From positions 61,552,383-61,616,382 of the forward strand of contig JAPTYO010000007.1 in assembly GCA_036873135.1 (NCBI GenBank): a stretch of 64,000 bases of DNA, written 5' to 3'. Each line of letters begins with the position of its first letter. The first letter of the stretch is position 1. This document shows positions 1 through 10,445 of this stretch, piece after piece. The notes below the pieces were generated by a model that saw only the letters and a list, made by a program, of their open reading frames with translations, made no database searches and had not been told where the DNA came from. Position numbers and translations under genes: made by a program. The stretch is from Clarkia xantiana subsp. parviflora. Its lineage: Eukaryota > Streptophyta > Magnoliopsida > Myrtales > Onagraceae.

Positions 1-331
1 TTATGTTTAAATAGTAAATACTTATTTTTAATGTATAAATAGCTATAACTACTATTGTAACGAAATTAATAAATTTCCGACTCTGATAACACCTAGAACA
101 TTATCAATTTAAGTGGAAATGAGCAATTCAAAGGACACAATCAATAATTTTTAAAAACTACAAATTCAAAAACCATATAACTCACATAGTTTTCATTTTT
201 TTTTTCCAATAAAGTAACTAATCATGGTTCAAACTAAACAAACAAAACTAGACAGCTTCAAATATAGCATTTCTCAAAACAGTAGATAACTTCTAATTAA
301 ACCAAATTAAACATCTTCCTTCTACTTCTAA

Positions 332-1501
332 TTAAATGTTTTCCCTAATCCATTCAAGTCGTTCATCCTCATTGCATCCAAAGAACATTAGAACCAAGTT
401 TGGATTCTTTGCAAAGAGACGATTGGCTTTCCTTTTCTCCTCCTTTGTAATTCCTTCTAAAGCAGATAAAACTCCATTGACTTGAAGCATGTGTTCTTGC
501 ACAATGTCCATGCTTAGAGACTTTGTAAGCTTGTCACCTATTTCTTTCATCTGTCTACCCAACTCCTCAAGAGCAATCTTGTCATCTGATTCCTTTCTTC
601 TTCGTTTGTTTTTTGATGACGAACCAACTGAACGTTGAGGTTGCTCATTAGAATTGGCTTCAAAATTGGCTTCTTCACGATGTGATGAATCTTCTGTTTC
701 AACTTCCATGAGAATTTCATGAATTGACTGAGAATCTCTGCCGGTAGCTCTATCTTTGGCATACATTGTGTTAAGCTCATCAAAATACGGAAAAGATTTA
801 GTCCGAAAAGGAGCAGCATCCGGATGACTCTAGATTTAGCAATGAACAACATAGCAACATTATTCAAGTGCATCATCATTAATTTTTAAAATGAATCCAA
901 GTGCAGCATCATTAGTTGTCTAACTAGCAGCTTACGGAGTTTTGAACTAACTAGCAGCTTATGTCCATTTCAACACACCTTGTCGGTCCATTTCAACACA
1001 CCAAGCAAACTAGTAGCATCAAAAGCTCAACTTCAACTATGCAAGCAACTAATCAAACTGCATAGTTACATGGCAAGGCAAGGCAAGCAATTCCCATCTT
1101 CTATCATCATAACTGATAATAATCCTAAATGGCATCAAATGAAACAATAACAGAGAGTAAAAACAGAAGCATACCTTCAAATAGGCTTCCCAAACATCTT
1201 TTTCAGCTATAGCCATTTTTCTCATATCATCCCAGCCAAATCCGGAAGCATTCTTCATGTCATAAACCACCCTCCATTCTCTTTTCAAGCTCCTTATACG
1301 AGAATCAATATGTGGTCTTGCTTTCAATCCACATCCTGGAAATTTTTGCTCCATCATCCTTTCAAGTTCACCCATGTAACTAATTTTGGAACCTGAATCA
1401 GCATTGTAGCGACCAGTAGAATGCAACTCCAACATGCAAGATACAAATGTTGCATCCTCATCTAAGGTCCACTTACGCCTCGCCGAACCACTGCTAGACA
1501 T
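332..1501 (-). CDS. Myb/SANT-like DNA-binding partner protein of Harbinger element
   Basis: Two exons, 1501-1175 and 829-332, joined by an intron with a GTATGC donor and a CTAG acceptor; the join keeps frame and gives about 274 residues. The N-terminal part (residues ~10-105) has the tryptophan pattern of the Myb/SANT-like domain found in plant transposon-derived proteins: RRKWTLDED, an arginine-rich helix, then KREWRVVYDM and a GFGWDD turn. The middle is charged, with a KNKRRRK basic stretch that could be a nuclear signal. In the Harbinger family this protein binds DNA and assists the transposase. It lies just downstream of the transposase on the same strand. A TTTTTTCAG acceptor directly upstream of the chosen ATG hints at a further 5' exon, possibly untranslated. 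No internal stop or frameshift is visible. Confidence 0.75.
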
Positions 1502-1705
1502 CCTGTCTAAATCAATTACCTGAAAAAACATAACAAAATGAACATCAATCATCACAACAATCTCAGCATCTAAGCATACAAGAAACATACATGAAACAAA
1601 GTCCAAAAAAGTAATAATTTCGTTATAATCCAAGCAAACCAACATTTGATTCAGCTATATTCAAATTTTCACGACATGAGATCAACTAAAGTATTTTAAA
1701 CATAT

Positions 1706-3068
1706 CTAATTATCCATAGCTATCCAACTACTAAACATTTGATTTGCTAGTTCATCCCTCCACATGCTCCACTCGGTAGTTGGTCGAACATCTCCAACAT
1801 CCTCCTCCTCCATCATGTCATTTGTCTCCATATCATCACTTTCATCAAAGTCTTCAAGTATTTCATCAACATGAGCATCTTCATCCTTCAATCTTTCTTG
1901 TAGATCAAAATTGTGTAGAAGACAACACGCGTGCACAATTCGATTATGGATTCTCACAGGGTAATATGACGCTTTCCTCAAAATTGCCCATCTCCCCTTG
2001 ATATCTCCAAAAACACGCTCTATAACATTACGAGCCATTGAATGTTTCATGTTGAAATACTCTTTCGGGTTTGTCGGTGGATTTTCCCACTCACGCAAAT
2101 GATAGCGAACCCCTCTATACGGTGCAAGAAACCCATCACTGTTCGCATATCCAGCATCAACTAAATAATAGCAACCTAGTAAAACAAAAACAAAAACTAC
2201 TTAGAAAATATATTTAGAAAAAATAAAAAAATTCTTTATTTAGTGAGACACCACTCACCAACTGGCACTTTAAACCCATGTACCCTAGCAAGAGCATCCC
2301 GAAGAATTCTATTATCAGCTGCAGAGCCCTCCCAACCAGACTGCACATATGTGAATTGCATCTTTGGTGCACACGCTGCTAGTACATTAGTTGTAATATC
2401 CCCCTTCCTGTTCCTATACCTAGGTTTATCCAGTAATGGCACTCTCAGCTCGATATGAGTGCCATCAAGAGCACCTAGACAATTCTACACATAAATAAAA
2501 ATGTTAATATTTTCAATAGGCTATTGTTTATAGAAAAATAGTGTTCTAGCTAGTCATTTACCTTAAACCATTTCCATCGTTCATCAGTGTAGTCAAGAGG
2601 TATTGGCTCAGCCCGTGCAGTAAGAATGTTGTGCAGACGCAATATTGCTATGAGAACTTTATTAAAAAACTTGCTAACTGTTTGACCAGACCTTCCAAAG
2701 TTGAATTTGATGACTCGATTCTTCTCATCATGACCAAGTATATACAATGTCATTGCTACTTGCTCATCAATATCTAAACACTTTGTCGACTTTAAACCTC
2801 CAACATCCCTCAACAATTTACAGAGATTGAAAAAGTACTGTCTTTTCATTCTTAATTGCTCATGGCATGTGGAATCACTCTCATATACAAGTCTCATGAT
2901 ATAATTTTTCCTAGAAAAATTTCTCAAAGACCTAGTCATAACTTCATGTCGTCTTCTAAAAAAGCACCTCACAGCAATATTTATGTAATCAAACATGACA
3001 ATCGTAAAAGCAACTACTGCCACTTTTCTCCTCATTCTTCTATCATTTCCTAAATTCAAGGTATCCAT
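1706..3068 (-). CDS. PIF/Harbinger (HARBI1-like) DDE transposase, apparently intact
   Basis: Three exons: 3068-2562, 2484-2259 and 2175-1706. All junctions have GT..AG sites and the exons sum to 1203 nt, about 400 residues, without a stop. The N-terminal ~170 residues contain the helix-turn-helix-like region (RMKRQYFFNLCKLL ... FGRSGQTVSKFF). The catalytic triad is visible: first Asp in LGALDGTHI (start of exon 2), second Asp in YYLVDAGYAN (start of exon 3), and Glu in NVIERVFGDIKGRW. The C-terminus is acidic. Length and motifs match family members. The ATG at 3068 was chosen because an ATTGCAG acceptor lies just upstream, suggesting a leader intron; a longer open frame reaches 3134. The enzyme would excise and insert the element and probably needs the Myb-like partner. 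Confidence 0.85.
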
Positions 3069-3224
3069 AACTGCAATAGTTGGGGAAGCATCAGAGCACA
3101 CCCACATTACCGAAAACATAAAACTATATCTCAAAGGAATGTTACTATGATATGTGTAAGCAGGTAGACAAATAAAGGACTAATTGCCACATTGATAACC
3201 AATATTATTAGCATCAGCTGACAT

Positions 3225-3440
3225 TCAGACAATTAGCAAATTTCGTTAGGTAATATACAACAGAGACATTCAGACAGTTAGCAAATTTCATTAGGTAATA
3301 CACAACAGAGACATTCAGACATGGCAATACACAACATAGACATTCAGACAGCATCTCCAGTTAGGAGACACACAACAGAGACATTCAGACATGGCAATAC
3401 ACAACAGAGACATTCAGACATTCAGACAGCATCTCCAGTT
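3225..3440. repeat. short tandem repeats around ACATTCAGACA
   Basis: The phrase acattcagaca recurs about eight times, usually after cacaacagag and with spacers such as tggcaatac or gcatctccagttagg. It lies upstream of the transposase start on the minus strand, so in its leader/promoter side. No coding sense is evident. Confidence 0.7.
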
Positions 3441-3690
3441 AGGTAATTCACGATTCAAACGTGCCCTAATTTCGCTGAACCGGATACGATTTACAGCATA
3501 TGACATTCAGAGAAGCAAACAAGATTACTATGGAAGTCATTTATTCAACAATATAATTGCTTCGCCTCAGTAAATGGTGAACCCTAAATCCGAACCTAAC
3601 CCAAAAACTGATTCAAACCCAATAAATCTCAATCTTCAAATTAGGTAATTCACGATTCAAACCCTAATTTCGCTGTAGTACTTACCGGAT
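3441..3690. repeat. direct duplication of a ~45-bp block, 200 bp apart
   Basis: Positions ~3441-3490 and ~3641-3690 share ttaggtaattcacgattcaa and an ensuing CCCTAATTTCGCTG. The first copy has four extra bases, making it read attcaaacgtgccctaa. That matches the transposon terminus at 4133-4150, probably by coincidence. Confidence 0.6.
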
Positions 3691-4132
3691 TGAAGAAAAA
3701 TGGATAGAAGAAGGCGAGCTCCAGGCCCCGCGCGAATAAGATGAAGATCGCGACCTTCGAGTTTTACCACGGCGACGAAGAATACGGCGAGCTGGCGACG
3801 GCGAGCTCTTCCACGACGACGGCGAAGGGCGAAGGCGACGACGAGGGAGACGGAGTGGAGACGCGGCTAACATAAGACTGCGAGATGAGATGAGGTTGAG
3901 AGAGCTAGGTCACGGCTGCTAACATAAGACTGCTAACATATAAAAACTCAGGGGTAAATAGGTAATTGCAATATTGGTATTAATTAGTGCATCTGTTTTG
4001 GCTGGTTTAAAATAATACCAGATTTCTTATACAATTGAGTATTAGCTAATACCATGTATTAGCTAATACCAATACTAGGTGTAAGCTAACAAAGTATTAG
4101 ATAATACCGGTATTAGGATATCGCAATACCGT

Positions 4133-4150
4133 GAATCAAACGTGCCCTAA
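4133..4150 (-). repeat. Harbinger terminal inverted repeat end plus TAA target duplication
   Basis: Minus-strand reading gives TTA then GGGCACGTTTGATTC. The GGGCA-GTTTG form and 3-nt T/A target are known for the Tourist/PIF/Harbinger superfamily. The partner end is not in the window, so pairing is unproven. Confidence 0.6.
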
Positions 4151-4660
4151 AAAAATCATGTATTAGCTAATACATAGTACCTAATGACCAAAATACCCCT
4201 AACCTTATTTAATATATAACAACACCAACTTCGGCTTATAACATCTGCCCCCAGCCGGACTCCGGCGACCCCCGGCCGAGATACGGCGACCCCCATCCAA
4301 ACTCCGGCGACCCCTGGCCAGACTCCGGCGAATTCAAGCCGGACTCCGGCGACTTCGAGCCGGACTCCGGCGACTTCGAGCCGGACTCCGGCGACTTCCA
4401 GCCAGACTCCGGCTTCTCCCGGCCGGACTCCGGTGACACCCGACCGAACTTTAATTATAATAATAATTAAATAAATATATTTAGGGGCATTTGAATATCA
4501 TAAACATGATTCAACCAAACATTGTTTTAGGATATCATAATACATGATTCAACCAAACATTGTTTTAACTAAGCATGTATTAGGATATCTTAGTCGATGC
4601 TTAGCTAATACATGTATTAGCTAATACATGCAATAAAACAGTGTATAAGATTATCTTTAA
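4151..4660. repeat. Tourist-like (Harbinger MITE-type) terminal region
   Basis: The flanks carry repeated palindromes TGTATTAGCTAATACAT and blocks such as ACATGATTCAACCAAACATTG (read on the minus strand, CAATGTTTGGTTGAATCATG), typical of Tourist-like MITE ends. Left and right flanks are roughly inverted (aaaatacccctaa versus aggggcattt). A GC-rich tandem array lies in the middle. Exact borders and target duplication could not be fixed. Confidence 0.45.
4246..4440. repeat. 21-bp tandem array (GACTCCGGCGAC...)
   Basis: About nine copies of a 21-bp unit containing ccggactccggcgact. Because 21 is a multiple of 3, the minus strand stays open with a heptapeptide repeat (SPESG-type). This is most likely a by-product of the array rather than a real protein. 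Confidence 0.75.
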
Positions 4661-4663
4661 GGT

Positions 4664-5043
4664 GTTTTCGAATAGGCTTAAACCGTATTTATCAGATTTG
4701 ATCAGCCCTTGCCAAATGCCATTTGTAGCATGCCGTCTCACATGGATAACATCATTGTGTCACACGAGGATTATAATTATTCGCGCCGTAAATGAAATAT
4801 GAGACGGGAAGAATGTGCCATAAAGTTGGATATGCAAAAAGCGTACGATTGAGTGGAATGGGGATTTCTGGGAACGGTCTTGCGCAGGATTTCCTTTTGT
4901 GTGAAGTGGATTAGGTCGATTATGATGTGTGTTTCAGAAGTAAATTATCAAGTTGTAATACACGGAAAGAAGTCTCAAATGTTCAGACCTTTACGTGGAC
5001 TACGACAGGGTGACCCATTATCTCAGTATCTATTAATTTTGGT
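4664..5043 (+). pseudogene. LINE (L1-type) reverse transcriptase fragment
   Basis: Translation gives VFSNRLKP..LSDLISPCQ, then after a frame change KLDMQKAYD, a stop at the position of the usual Arg, VEWGFL, and GLRQGDPLSQYL near the end. These are conserved blocks of the plant L1-type non-LTR reverse transcriptase. Both ends of the element are missing, the FADD catalytic block is absent, and the fragment ends abruptly where LTR F begins. It is a dead scrap, probably the target into which F inserted. Confidence 0.8.
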
Positions 5044-5968
5044 TGCGTATACGCCCAAGCTATTATAAGTTTGACCCTGATAAAGGGGCCATAAACGGAT
5101 ATAATTCAAAACTTGGAAAACGGACGCCCGAGGCCCAACACTTAGGCCCAAGAACGACATGGGTGGCGAAGCCCACTCAGAATGCCCTGAGGGAAAAATT
5201 CCCTCGGGAGTACGACCCGAGCGGGGCCATCCCGCTTAGGTAACCCTAGCAGGGCCAACCCGCTCGGGTAACCCGAGAAGGGGACCTCGCTAGGGTAACC
5301 TGAGCGGGACCTTGGGAATACCCGTTCGGGTATCCCCCCTTCCTCCGAACGAGCTCCCTCGCCCGAACCCCTACCTCCCGACGATATTTCGTCTGGGGCT
5401 CGCCCTTGGAGGCCATTCCAACACACTTAAAAACATTATGCTCATCTACGGTCGAACCGATGTCAAGTGCACCATAATTAAGGTCAAGGCCAACTTATAA
5501 TACAAACCCGCCACAACCGGACCAGGAAACCACTGGAACCCGGGCGGTACGATAAGAACTCTATAAATAGAGGCCCTCTTTTGATAACAATCTTGTTATC
5601 TCTCACTCAAGCTCTGCCTTCTCTCTACTTTATCTCTCTAAAAGGCCTATACTCATTTAAGCATCGGAGAGGGCACACCGAGCACCACCCCCCACCTTGG
5701 GTCTCGGCATTGCCCCTTTTGCAGGTATTAAGAGGAGAAGGAAGACCGGAGGTCCCAATAAAGAAGGCACGCAGGACACCGTGAGCAAATAGTGGGCTCA
5801 TCGGGAACCCCCTCCCCGGTGCCTACCTACAGGTAAAAGAGAAGAAGAAGCTTACGGGGCGGTCATATGAGAAGAATAAGCCCACAGAGCGGGAATACTA
5901 GAAGGAGAAGCCCATAAAGAAGGAGAGAACGGAAGGAGAAGCCCACGAAGGAAACTCATGTGCAAACA
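5044..5968 (+). repeat. 5' LTR of element F
   Basis: It starts TGCGTATACGCCC, similar to the start of LTR E (TGATGGATATACGCCC), and ends AAACA directly before a ggctccgtctacgg stretch. That stretch resembles the TTGGCGCCGTCTG primer-binding site of the other elements. It holds a TATAAATA box at 5562-5569 and the block catttaagcatcggagaggg (~5656) with a following ttgcagg. Many GC-rich short palindromes (cccgagcggg, cctcgggag) fill 5170-5360. The start is inferred by comparison with E. Confidence 0.65.
5562..5569 (+). promoter_or_regulatory. TATA box of LTR F
   Basis: TATAAATA lies in the U3/R part of the LTR, about 85 bp upstream of the conserved catttaagcatcgg block, the same arrangement as in LTRs A, C, D and E. 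Confidence 0.6.
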
Positions 5969-7740
5969 CTGGCTCCGTCTACGGATTCGAGCAAAAAAGA
6001 ACGTAGCCTACTACTTGTTCTCGATGGCAATAATAGGGGTTCCAAGAGAACAAGCGGGCAACATAGTAAGGTACCTACCGTGGGTCTCCATGAGTCTAGC
6101 ATCCGGGGGCAACAACCATAGGATCCTAAGAAACCGTCTTCCAATGGAGAACAACACTCCTTGGATAACACTCCATCAAGCTCCAAGATACCACGGTCGG
6201 TAGTCAACCAAAAACTACCTCCCTTACCCCTAACAAAAGACAAGCCTCTAGTGGGGGCAACAATTAAATACCCAGGAAAAGGGCAGAAGGCCAAAGAAGT
6301 GGCTACAACAAAATGCACCCATGGTAGCTCTTCCAGAGTATACCAATAGGGGGCAAGATGAGGATGGAGCAGAACAACAACCTCTCCACAAGGATTAGCA
6401 CCACCCTCCCATCCCTTCATGAATTCACTTAGAGTAGCTCTTCCAGAGCACATCTATAGGAGGCAACTGGAGGTTACCACTGAAAAGCAGCCACTCTGTG
6501 AAGAATATGACAACACTAGGGGGATAGATGGTCAATAACTTCATCCCCAGATAAATATGGAATTAGTAAGAGCAACCACATACACTGGGGGGGGGGGGGG
6601 CAAGCATCGCCAATGATAGCAAGGATGGTGCATGCATACACCTCTCCCCCTATGAGTAAAAGGATAAACCCAAACAAGTAGGCCACTACAACCAGCAGGG
6701 CCTACATCGCCTACCTTGAGAAAATTTCATTCAAGGGGTTCCAATACGATATGCATTTCCATGGAGAACCATATGAAGTGCCATCATATAGAATCCCATG
6801 CTTCAATATATCGATGTACAGAAGTTACACCCACCAGGCGCCGGCCCGTCCAAAGGATGGGACGACACGCTGTGAAAGCAGGGAATACCACTCCAACCCA
6901 GCCTGCAAGGCAAACACCTCCCTCTCCCCCTTCCCAGTAAAATACTCATTTTTGAGACAAAAGTCGCTTCTACATCCAAGGAGGGGTAACACTAAATGAG
7001 GGGGCAGCACCAAACCTATGCTCATCGCAAGGATCATCAGTAACTCCAACGTTAAAAGGATATTCGATTTGCAAAACAAACATTCTACACCCAAGGGTGC
7101 TAACAACACAGGCTTGGGGGCACCACGCCAAACCAACACCTACAAAGACTAATGGGAAGAAACATCAATGAAGATCAAAATTGAATCCTCCCTCCACCCC
7201 CACCCACCTCGCCAATTCTGGAAGGTGCATACAAGAAGGGCATGCTCAAAGAGCACAAAAGAGTAAGGAGACCGAGCAACTTGGAGAGCACCAAACGAAC
7301 AAGTGCTCGGCACCCAACCGAGAAACAGGAGGATAAGCCTTAACAGGCTAAACAAGAACAAATGGTGCAACTACCAAGCAACTAGGGGGGCACCATGAGA
7401 GCTAGTGCTTGATAGTCCACTCGGACCCCGAAATAAAATGCCACGCGAATACGTGGCATCACTCCTTCCAGTGGAAACCACGAAGGAAGGATACAACATA
7501 AACCCACTACTAGGACTAGCTCTTGTATGGGAGGCAACAGTGACCTAAGGCGACATCGACAACTTATACCGACTGGAGGATGCGGAAGGAAAGATATCAA
7601 CTAACACTTTCAGTGGAGAATATTTGAAGAAGTTCTAGTCCCGAAGGGAATATCCACTTCCATTACATAATTTGTTATTACCAAAAGGAGATCTACGGAC
7701 TCCACTTAAACTTTCCTTTCTATAAGAAATGAAAATGGCA
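5969..7740 (+). other. decayed interior of element F, no gene recognised
   Basis: Only short open frames with many stops are present. Phrases such as gtagctcttccagag and GGGGGCAAC recur. A 14-G run occupies 6587-6600. A 165-codon minus frame (6453-5956) overlaps the LTR edge and shows no family resemblance, so I do not call it. The position fits a former gag/leader. Confidence 0.5.
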
Positions 7741-7789
7741 CTAAATGAGTCAAATGCTTTTCAGGACACAAAGGAAAGAAGAAAGACGC

Positions 7790-8231
7790 CATCAGTCACA
7801 AAAGATGAGGCGTCATCTACAACGCATTCAAAATTTGCAAGTAGCGTCTTGCACCAACGCCAAATCTTTGAACTCCAAGCGGCGGAAAAACGCATTTGCA
7901 AGTAGCACCTTGGAAAAACTCTATCTCGAGGCATCGAGTAAGCGGAATAAAACGTACCAAACCAAGCAAGTAACGTCTTGCCATAACGTCACATCTTGGA
8001 TCTCCAAGCGACGGAAAACGCGCTAACTTTAGTAATTAGTATTGCGGGTCGCATCTCGTCACAACGCTACCTCAAGTCATTGGGTAAGCGGAATAAAACG
8101 TACAAAATTAAGCAAGTAACGTCTTGCCTCAAACGCCACCTTGAGTCATCAAGAGGCGGTAAAGTGCATATCGCGAGTTGCGTCTCGCCCAACGCTATCT
8201 CAAGGCATTGAGTAAGCGGATTAAAACATAC
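7790..8231 (+). repeat. F array 1: ~60-75-bp units with AAGTARCGTCTTGC
   Basis: Diverged units share caagtaacgtcttgcc, a variable acgccac part, and aggcatcgagtaagcgg-aataaaacgta. The array resumes at 16353-16545 on the other side of element A, which shows that A inserted into it. Confidence 0.8.
8227..8231. repeat. target-site duplication of A (left): catac
   Basis: The 5-bp catac directly before the A left LTR is repeated at 16353-16357 directly after the right LTR. Removing A and one copy restores a continuous F array. Confidence 0.9.
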
Positions 8232-8550
8232 TAATGGGTTCGATTACACCCGTCAGGCCCTTTAACAGGGAGGAAACGGCAAACAGGCCCACCAGGCCCA
8301 AAATGAAGGTCAAGACGACCTAGGAGAAGGGTCCCAACGAAGGGAGCCCCGACACGGTAAGGTCCGGACAGAGTCGGTCCCGACAGTGGAGCTGGAAGCT
8401 CCCGATGAGAAGCCTTTAAGTAGGCCCCGGTGATGAATCCCTGAGAATGATTGGCCCTGTCACGATGACGAGGGGCCCCGAGCGGTGACACAACGAGATA
8501 ACTCTGGAGTCCCCGACGGAAGTCGGGACTCGATTATCAGAGGATAAGGC

Positions 8551-8700
8551 CAAGATATGCGGGGCGTGGCCGAGATACGCGGAACGTGGTTAAGATACAC
8601 GGAGCGTGGCCGAGATACGCGGGGCATGGCTGAGATACACGAGATCATGGCCTAGATAGGCGGGATCACGTCCGAGATATGCGGGATACGGGCTAACCAC
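8551..8700. promoter_or_regulatory. U3 tandem units GAGATACGCGG upstream of TATA
   Basis: About six diverged 25-bp units (gagatacgcggngcgtggc) end roughly 40 bp before the TATA box. The same type of array sits at the same place in LTRs C and D. Repeated U3 motifs are often enhancers; that role here is inference. Confidence 0.5.
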
Positions 8701-8739
8701 CCCCAACGGTTCATCAGGTACCTGAGGCATCTCTTCGCC

Positions 8740-8747
8740 TATAAAAG
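8740..8747 (+). promoter_or_regulatory. TATA box of LTR A
   Basis: TATAAAAG about 210 bp before the end of the LTR; the 3' copy has it at 16142-16149. Confidence 0.65.
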
Positions 8748-8950
8748 GGCAAGAGGTCACCTCAGATCACTTACGTTGAGTTGAATATACTTTGATATCT
8801 GTTACTTGCCAGTCAGACGAAGTACTCATTTAAGCATCGGAGAGGGATTCTGGGTCACCGCCCGGTCTATCCCCTCTTGCAGGATTGCGTAGAGCAAAGG
8901 AGCTAGGATTGCCGTCAAAGTCCGTACCGGAGTTCCACCGTGATCCAACA

Positions 8951-8967
8951 TTGGCGCCGTCTGTGGG
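8951..8967 (+). other. primer-binding site of A
   Basis: TTGGCGCCGTCTGTGGG starts immediately after the LTR. The TGGCGCCGT core is complementary to the 3' end of plant tRNA-Asp, but the following bases differ, so the primer tRNA is uncertain. Confidence 0.75.
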
Positions 8968-8986
8968 AAACAAACAAAAAGCTAAT

Positions 8987-10445
8987 ATGCCTTCTACTCG
9001 ATCGATGGCGGCTGGCAAGAACAAGAGAGGACAATCCGGTGATTCCCGTCACCCCGCTGCAACGAACCTGAATTCAGTACCGGAACAAGGGGAAAACCAG
9101 AACCATCCCCAGGCTGAGCTCTCCTAGACAGGAGGACACAATGGATCGCATCCCGAAGACGTTGCCCCTCAAAACCAGGATAACAGGGGGCAGGAGGCTC
9201 CCCCAGCTGCAGATTTGACGAGGGCCGTGGCCGAAGCCATGCCCATGTTTCTGGCGTCCGTCGAGGCTCTCTTGGACCGAAGGGAGACTGCCAGGAGGCA
9301 GGAGGAGATGCCCCCGCTGGAGGAAGCAACCCTACCAACAGAGGGTCAGAATGCACAGGAAGCCCCGCCCCGAGGCCAGGACAGAGGTAGGGCAACCGGT
9401 CAGCCGGAAAGGTTCGTGGTTGATGGGCCAGGACCAGTACAGCACAGGACCATTCCCCTGAATGGTCCCATCACTCCCGACCAAGTAGTAAAGATCGTGA
9501 ACATCTGTATGGGAGAACAGAAGCCGCTGGTGTCGGAGCTGAGGGATCGATCCACTCATCCCTTCGTCCCCCGACTAATAGACACCCTCGCCCTGCCTGG
9601 GTTGGGTATCCCCGAGATTAAGGAATATGATGGCGAAGGAGATCCAGTCCGTCATGTCCAGAAGCATCTTATGGCGTGTCTGGGTAGAGCCCCGAATGAA
9701 GATATAGTGTGTACACTGTTCCCAAACACCCTTGGAGAAAGAGCCTTGACCTGGTTCTTTAGCCTGCCCCTAGGCTGCATTACCTGTTGGGCGGATATGC
9801 ACGACCGCTTCATTCGACAATATCAGGGCAGCAGACGATTGTTGAAGAGCGTGAGGTCTCTAACCCAGGTGGTGCAGAGGCCCGACGAGTCGCTGGCACA
9901 CTATTACCAGCGGTACACAGCCAGCGTAGCAGAGATAGACGAGGAAATCTCGGAGGGCGAGACCATCCGCACCTTTATTCGGAACCTGACAGCCCCCTAT
10001 GGCTCCGACTTGATGCACAGCGTGGCTGAGAAGGCTGTGTGGAATATGGAGGCTTTGCAGAAGAGGGTGAAGCGGCAGATTGATGTCCAGGAGTCAAAGA
10101 TAGCTGCGGGAGAACTGGAGCCCCCGAAATCGAACAAGGGAAAGCAGTCAAGCAAGCCTTTCGATGATCGTAAGTCAAGGGGCAAACCAGAGGGCAGTCG
10201 GGACCGAGGTCACTCTGGTCGAAAGGAGGATAGGCGTCCTCCAAGAAAGGATAAGCGGGAAGATCTCGACATTCCTCTTAACTGCTCCATGGCGGAAGTG
10301 CTGACAGTCATGGAACGACAAGGCATCTCCAGGTACCCCCCGAAGAAAGATGGAGAATTCCTGGGGTCCCGCACAGATCGCTATTGTCGATTTCACCGCG
10401 CAAATGGCCACGACACCAATCACTGTCGGGAGCTGAAGAAAGATT
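8987..10445 (+). pseudogene. gag: gag region of element A (one stop, one frameshift)
   Basis: Begins at ATG 8987 (MPSTRS). A TAG at 9125-9127 replaces the CAG seen in C; the frame then stays open to 10445. The retrotransposon gag domain spans ~9440-10090 (NGPITPDQVV, GERALTWFFSLP, YQRYTASVAEIDEE, LMHSVAEKAVW). A knuckle of CX2HX4HX4C form (CRFHRANGHDTNHC) lies near 10390. A 2-nt deletion at ~10441 relative to C shifts the frame, so gag is separated from the Arg/Ser tail and pol, which were one frame originally. The product would build the virus-like particle. Confidence 0.85.

Larger units (their letters stand above)
1..4147 (-). mobile_element. PIF/Harbinger DNA transposon (left end outside window)
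   Basis: The minus strand carries the two genes typical of plant PIF/Harbinger elements: a DDE transposase and a Myb/SANT-like protein. At the right edge (4133-4147), read on the minus strand, the sequence starts GGGCACGTTTGATTC. This is the form of Tourist/Harbinger inverted-repeat ends, and a TAA (4148-4150) sits where the 3-bp target duplication is expected. No matching copy of this end occurs in 1-330, so the left terminus is probably outside the window. Positions 1-331 hold AT-rich sequence with no gene that I recognise; 3069-4132 is the presumed promoter/leader side with short repeats. Confidence 0.75.
8232..8950 (+). repeat. 5' LTR of element A
   Basis: 719 bp. It starts TAATGGGTTCG (the right copy has TGATGGGTTCG) and ends TGATCCAACA. 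U3 has five or six ~25-bp units of the type gagatacgcgg-agcgtggc (8551-8700). TATAAAAG is at 8740-8747. The catttaagcatcggagaggg block lies at ~8828 and cttgcagg at ~8876. Confidence 0.92.

Noticed and set aside
3455..3471. Second Harbinger terminus (attcaaacgtgccctaa) inside the element
   Set aside because: The near-identical block at 3655 lacks the cgtg, so the match probably arose by a small insertion; no paired end or separate element is visible.
3682..3873. Arg/Ser-rich minus frame of 63 codons upstream of the transposase
   Set aside because: GC-rich low-complexity cgacgg/cgagct repeats; likely leader or promoter sequence.
4236..4439. Minus-strand heptapeptide-repeat protein (SPESG type)
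   Set aside because: 21-bp array read in frame; sits inside a MITE-like sequence.
5956..6453. Minus-strand 165-codon frame in element F
   Set aside because: No recognisable domain, overlaps the LTR end and primer-binding site, composition like random GC-rich sequence.
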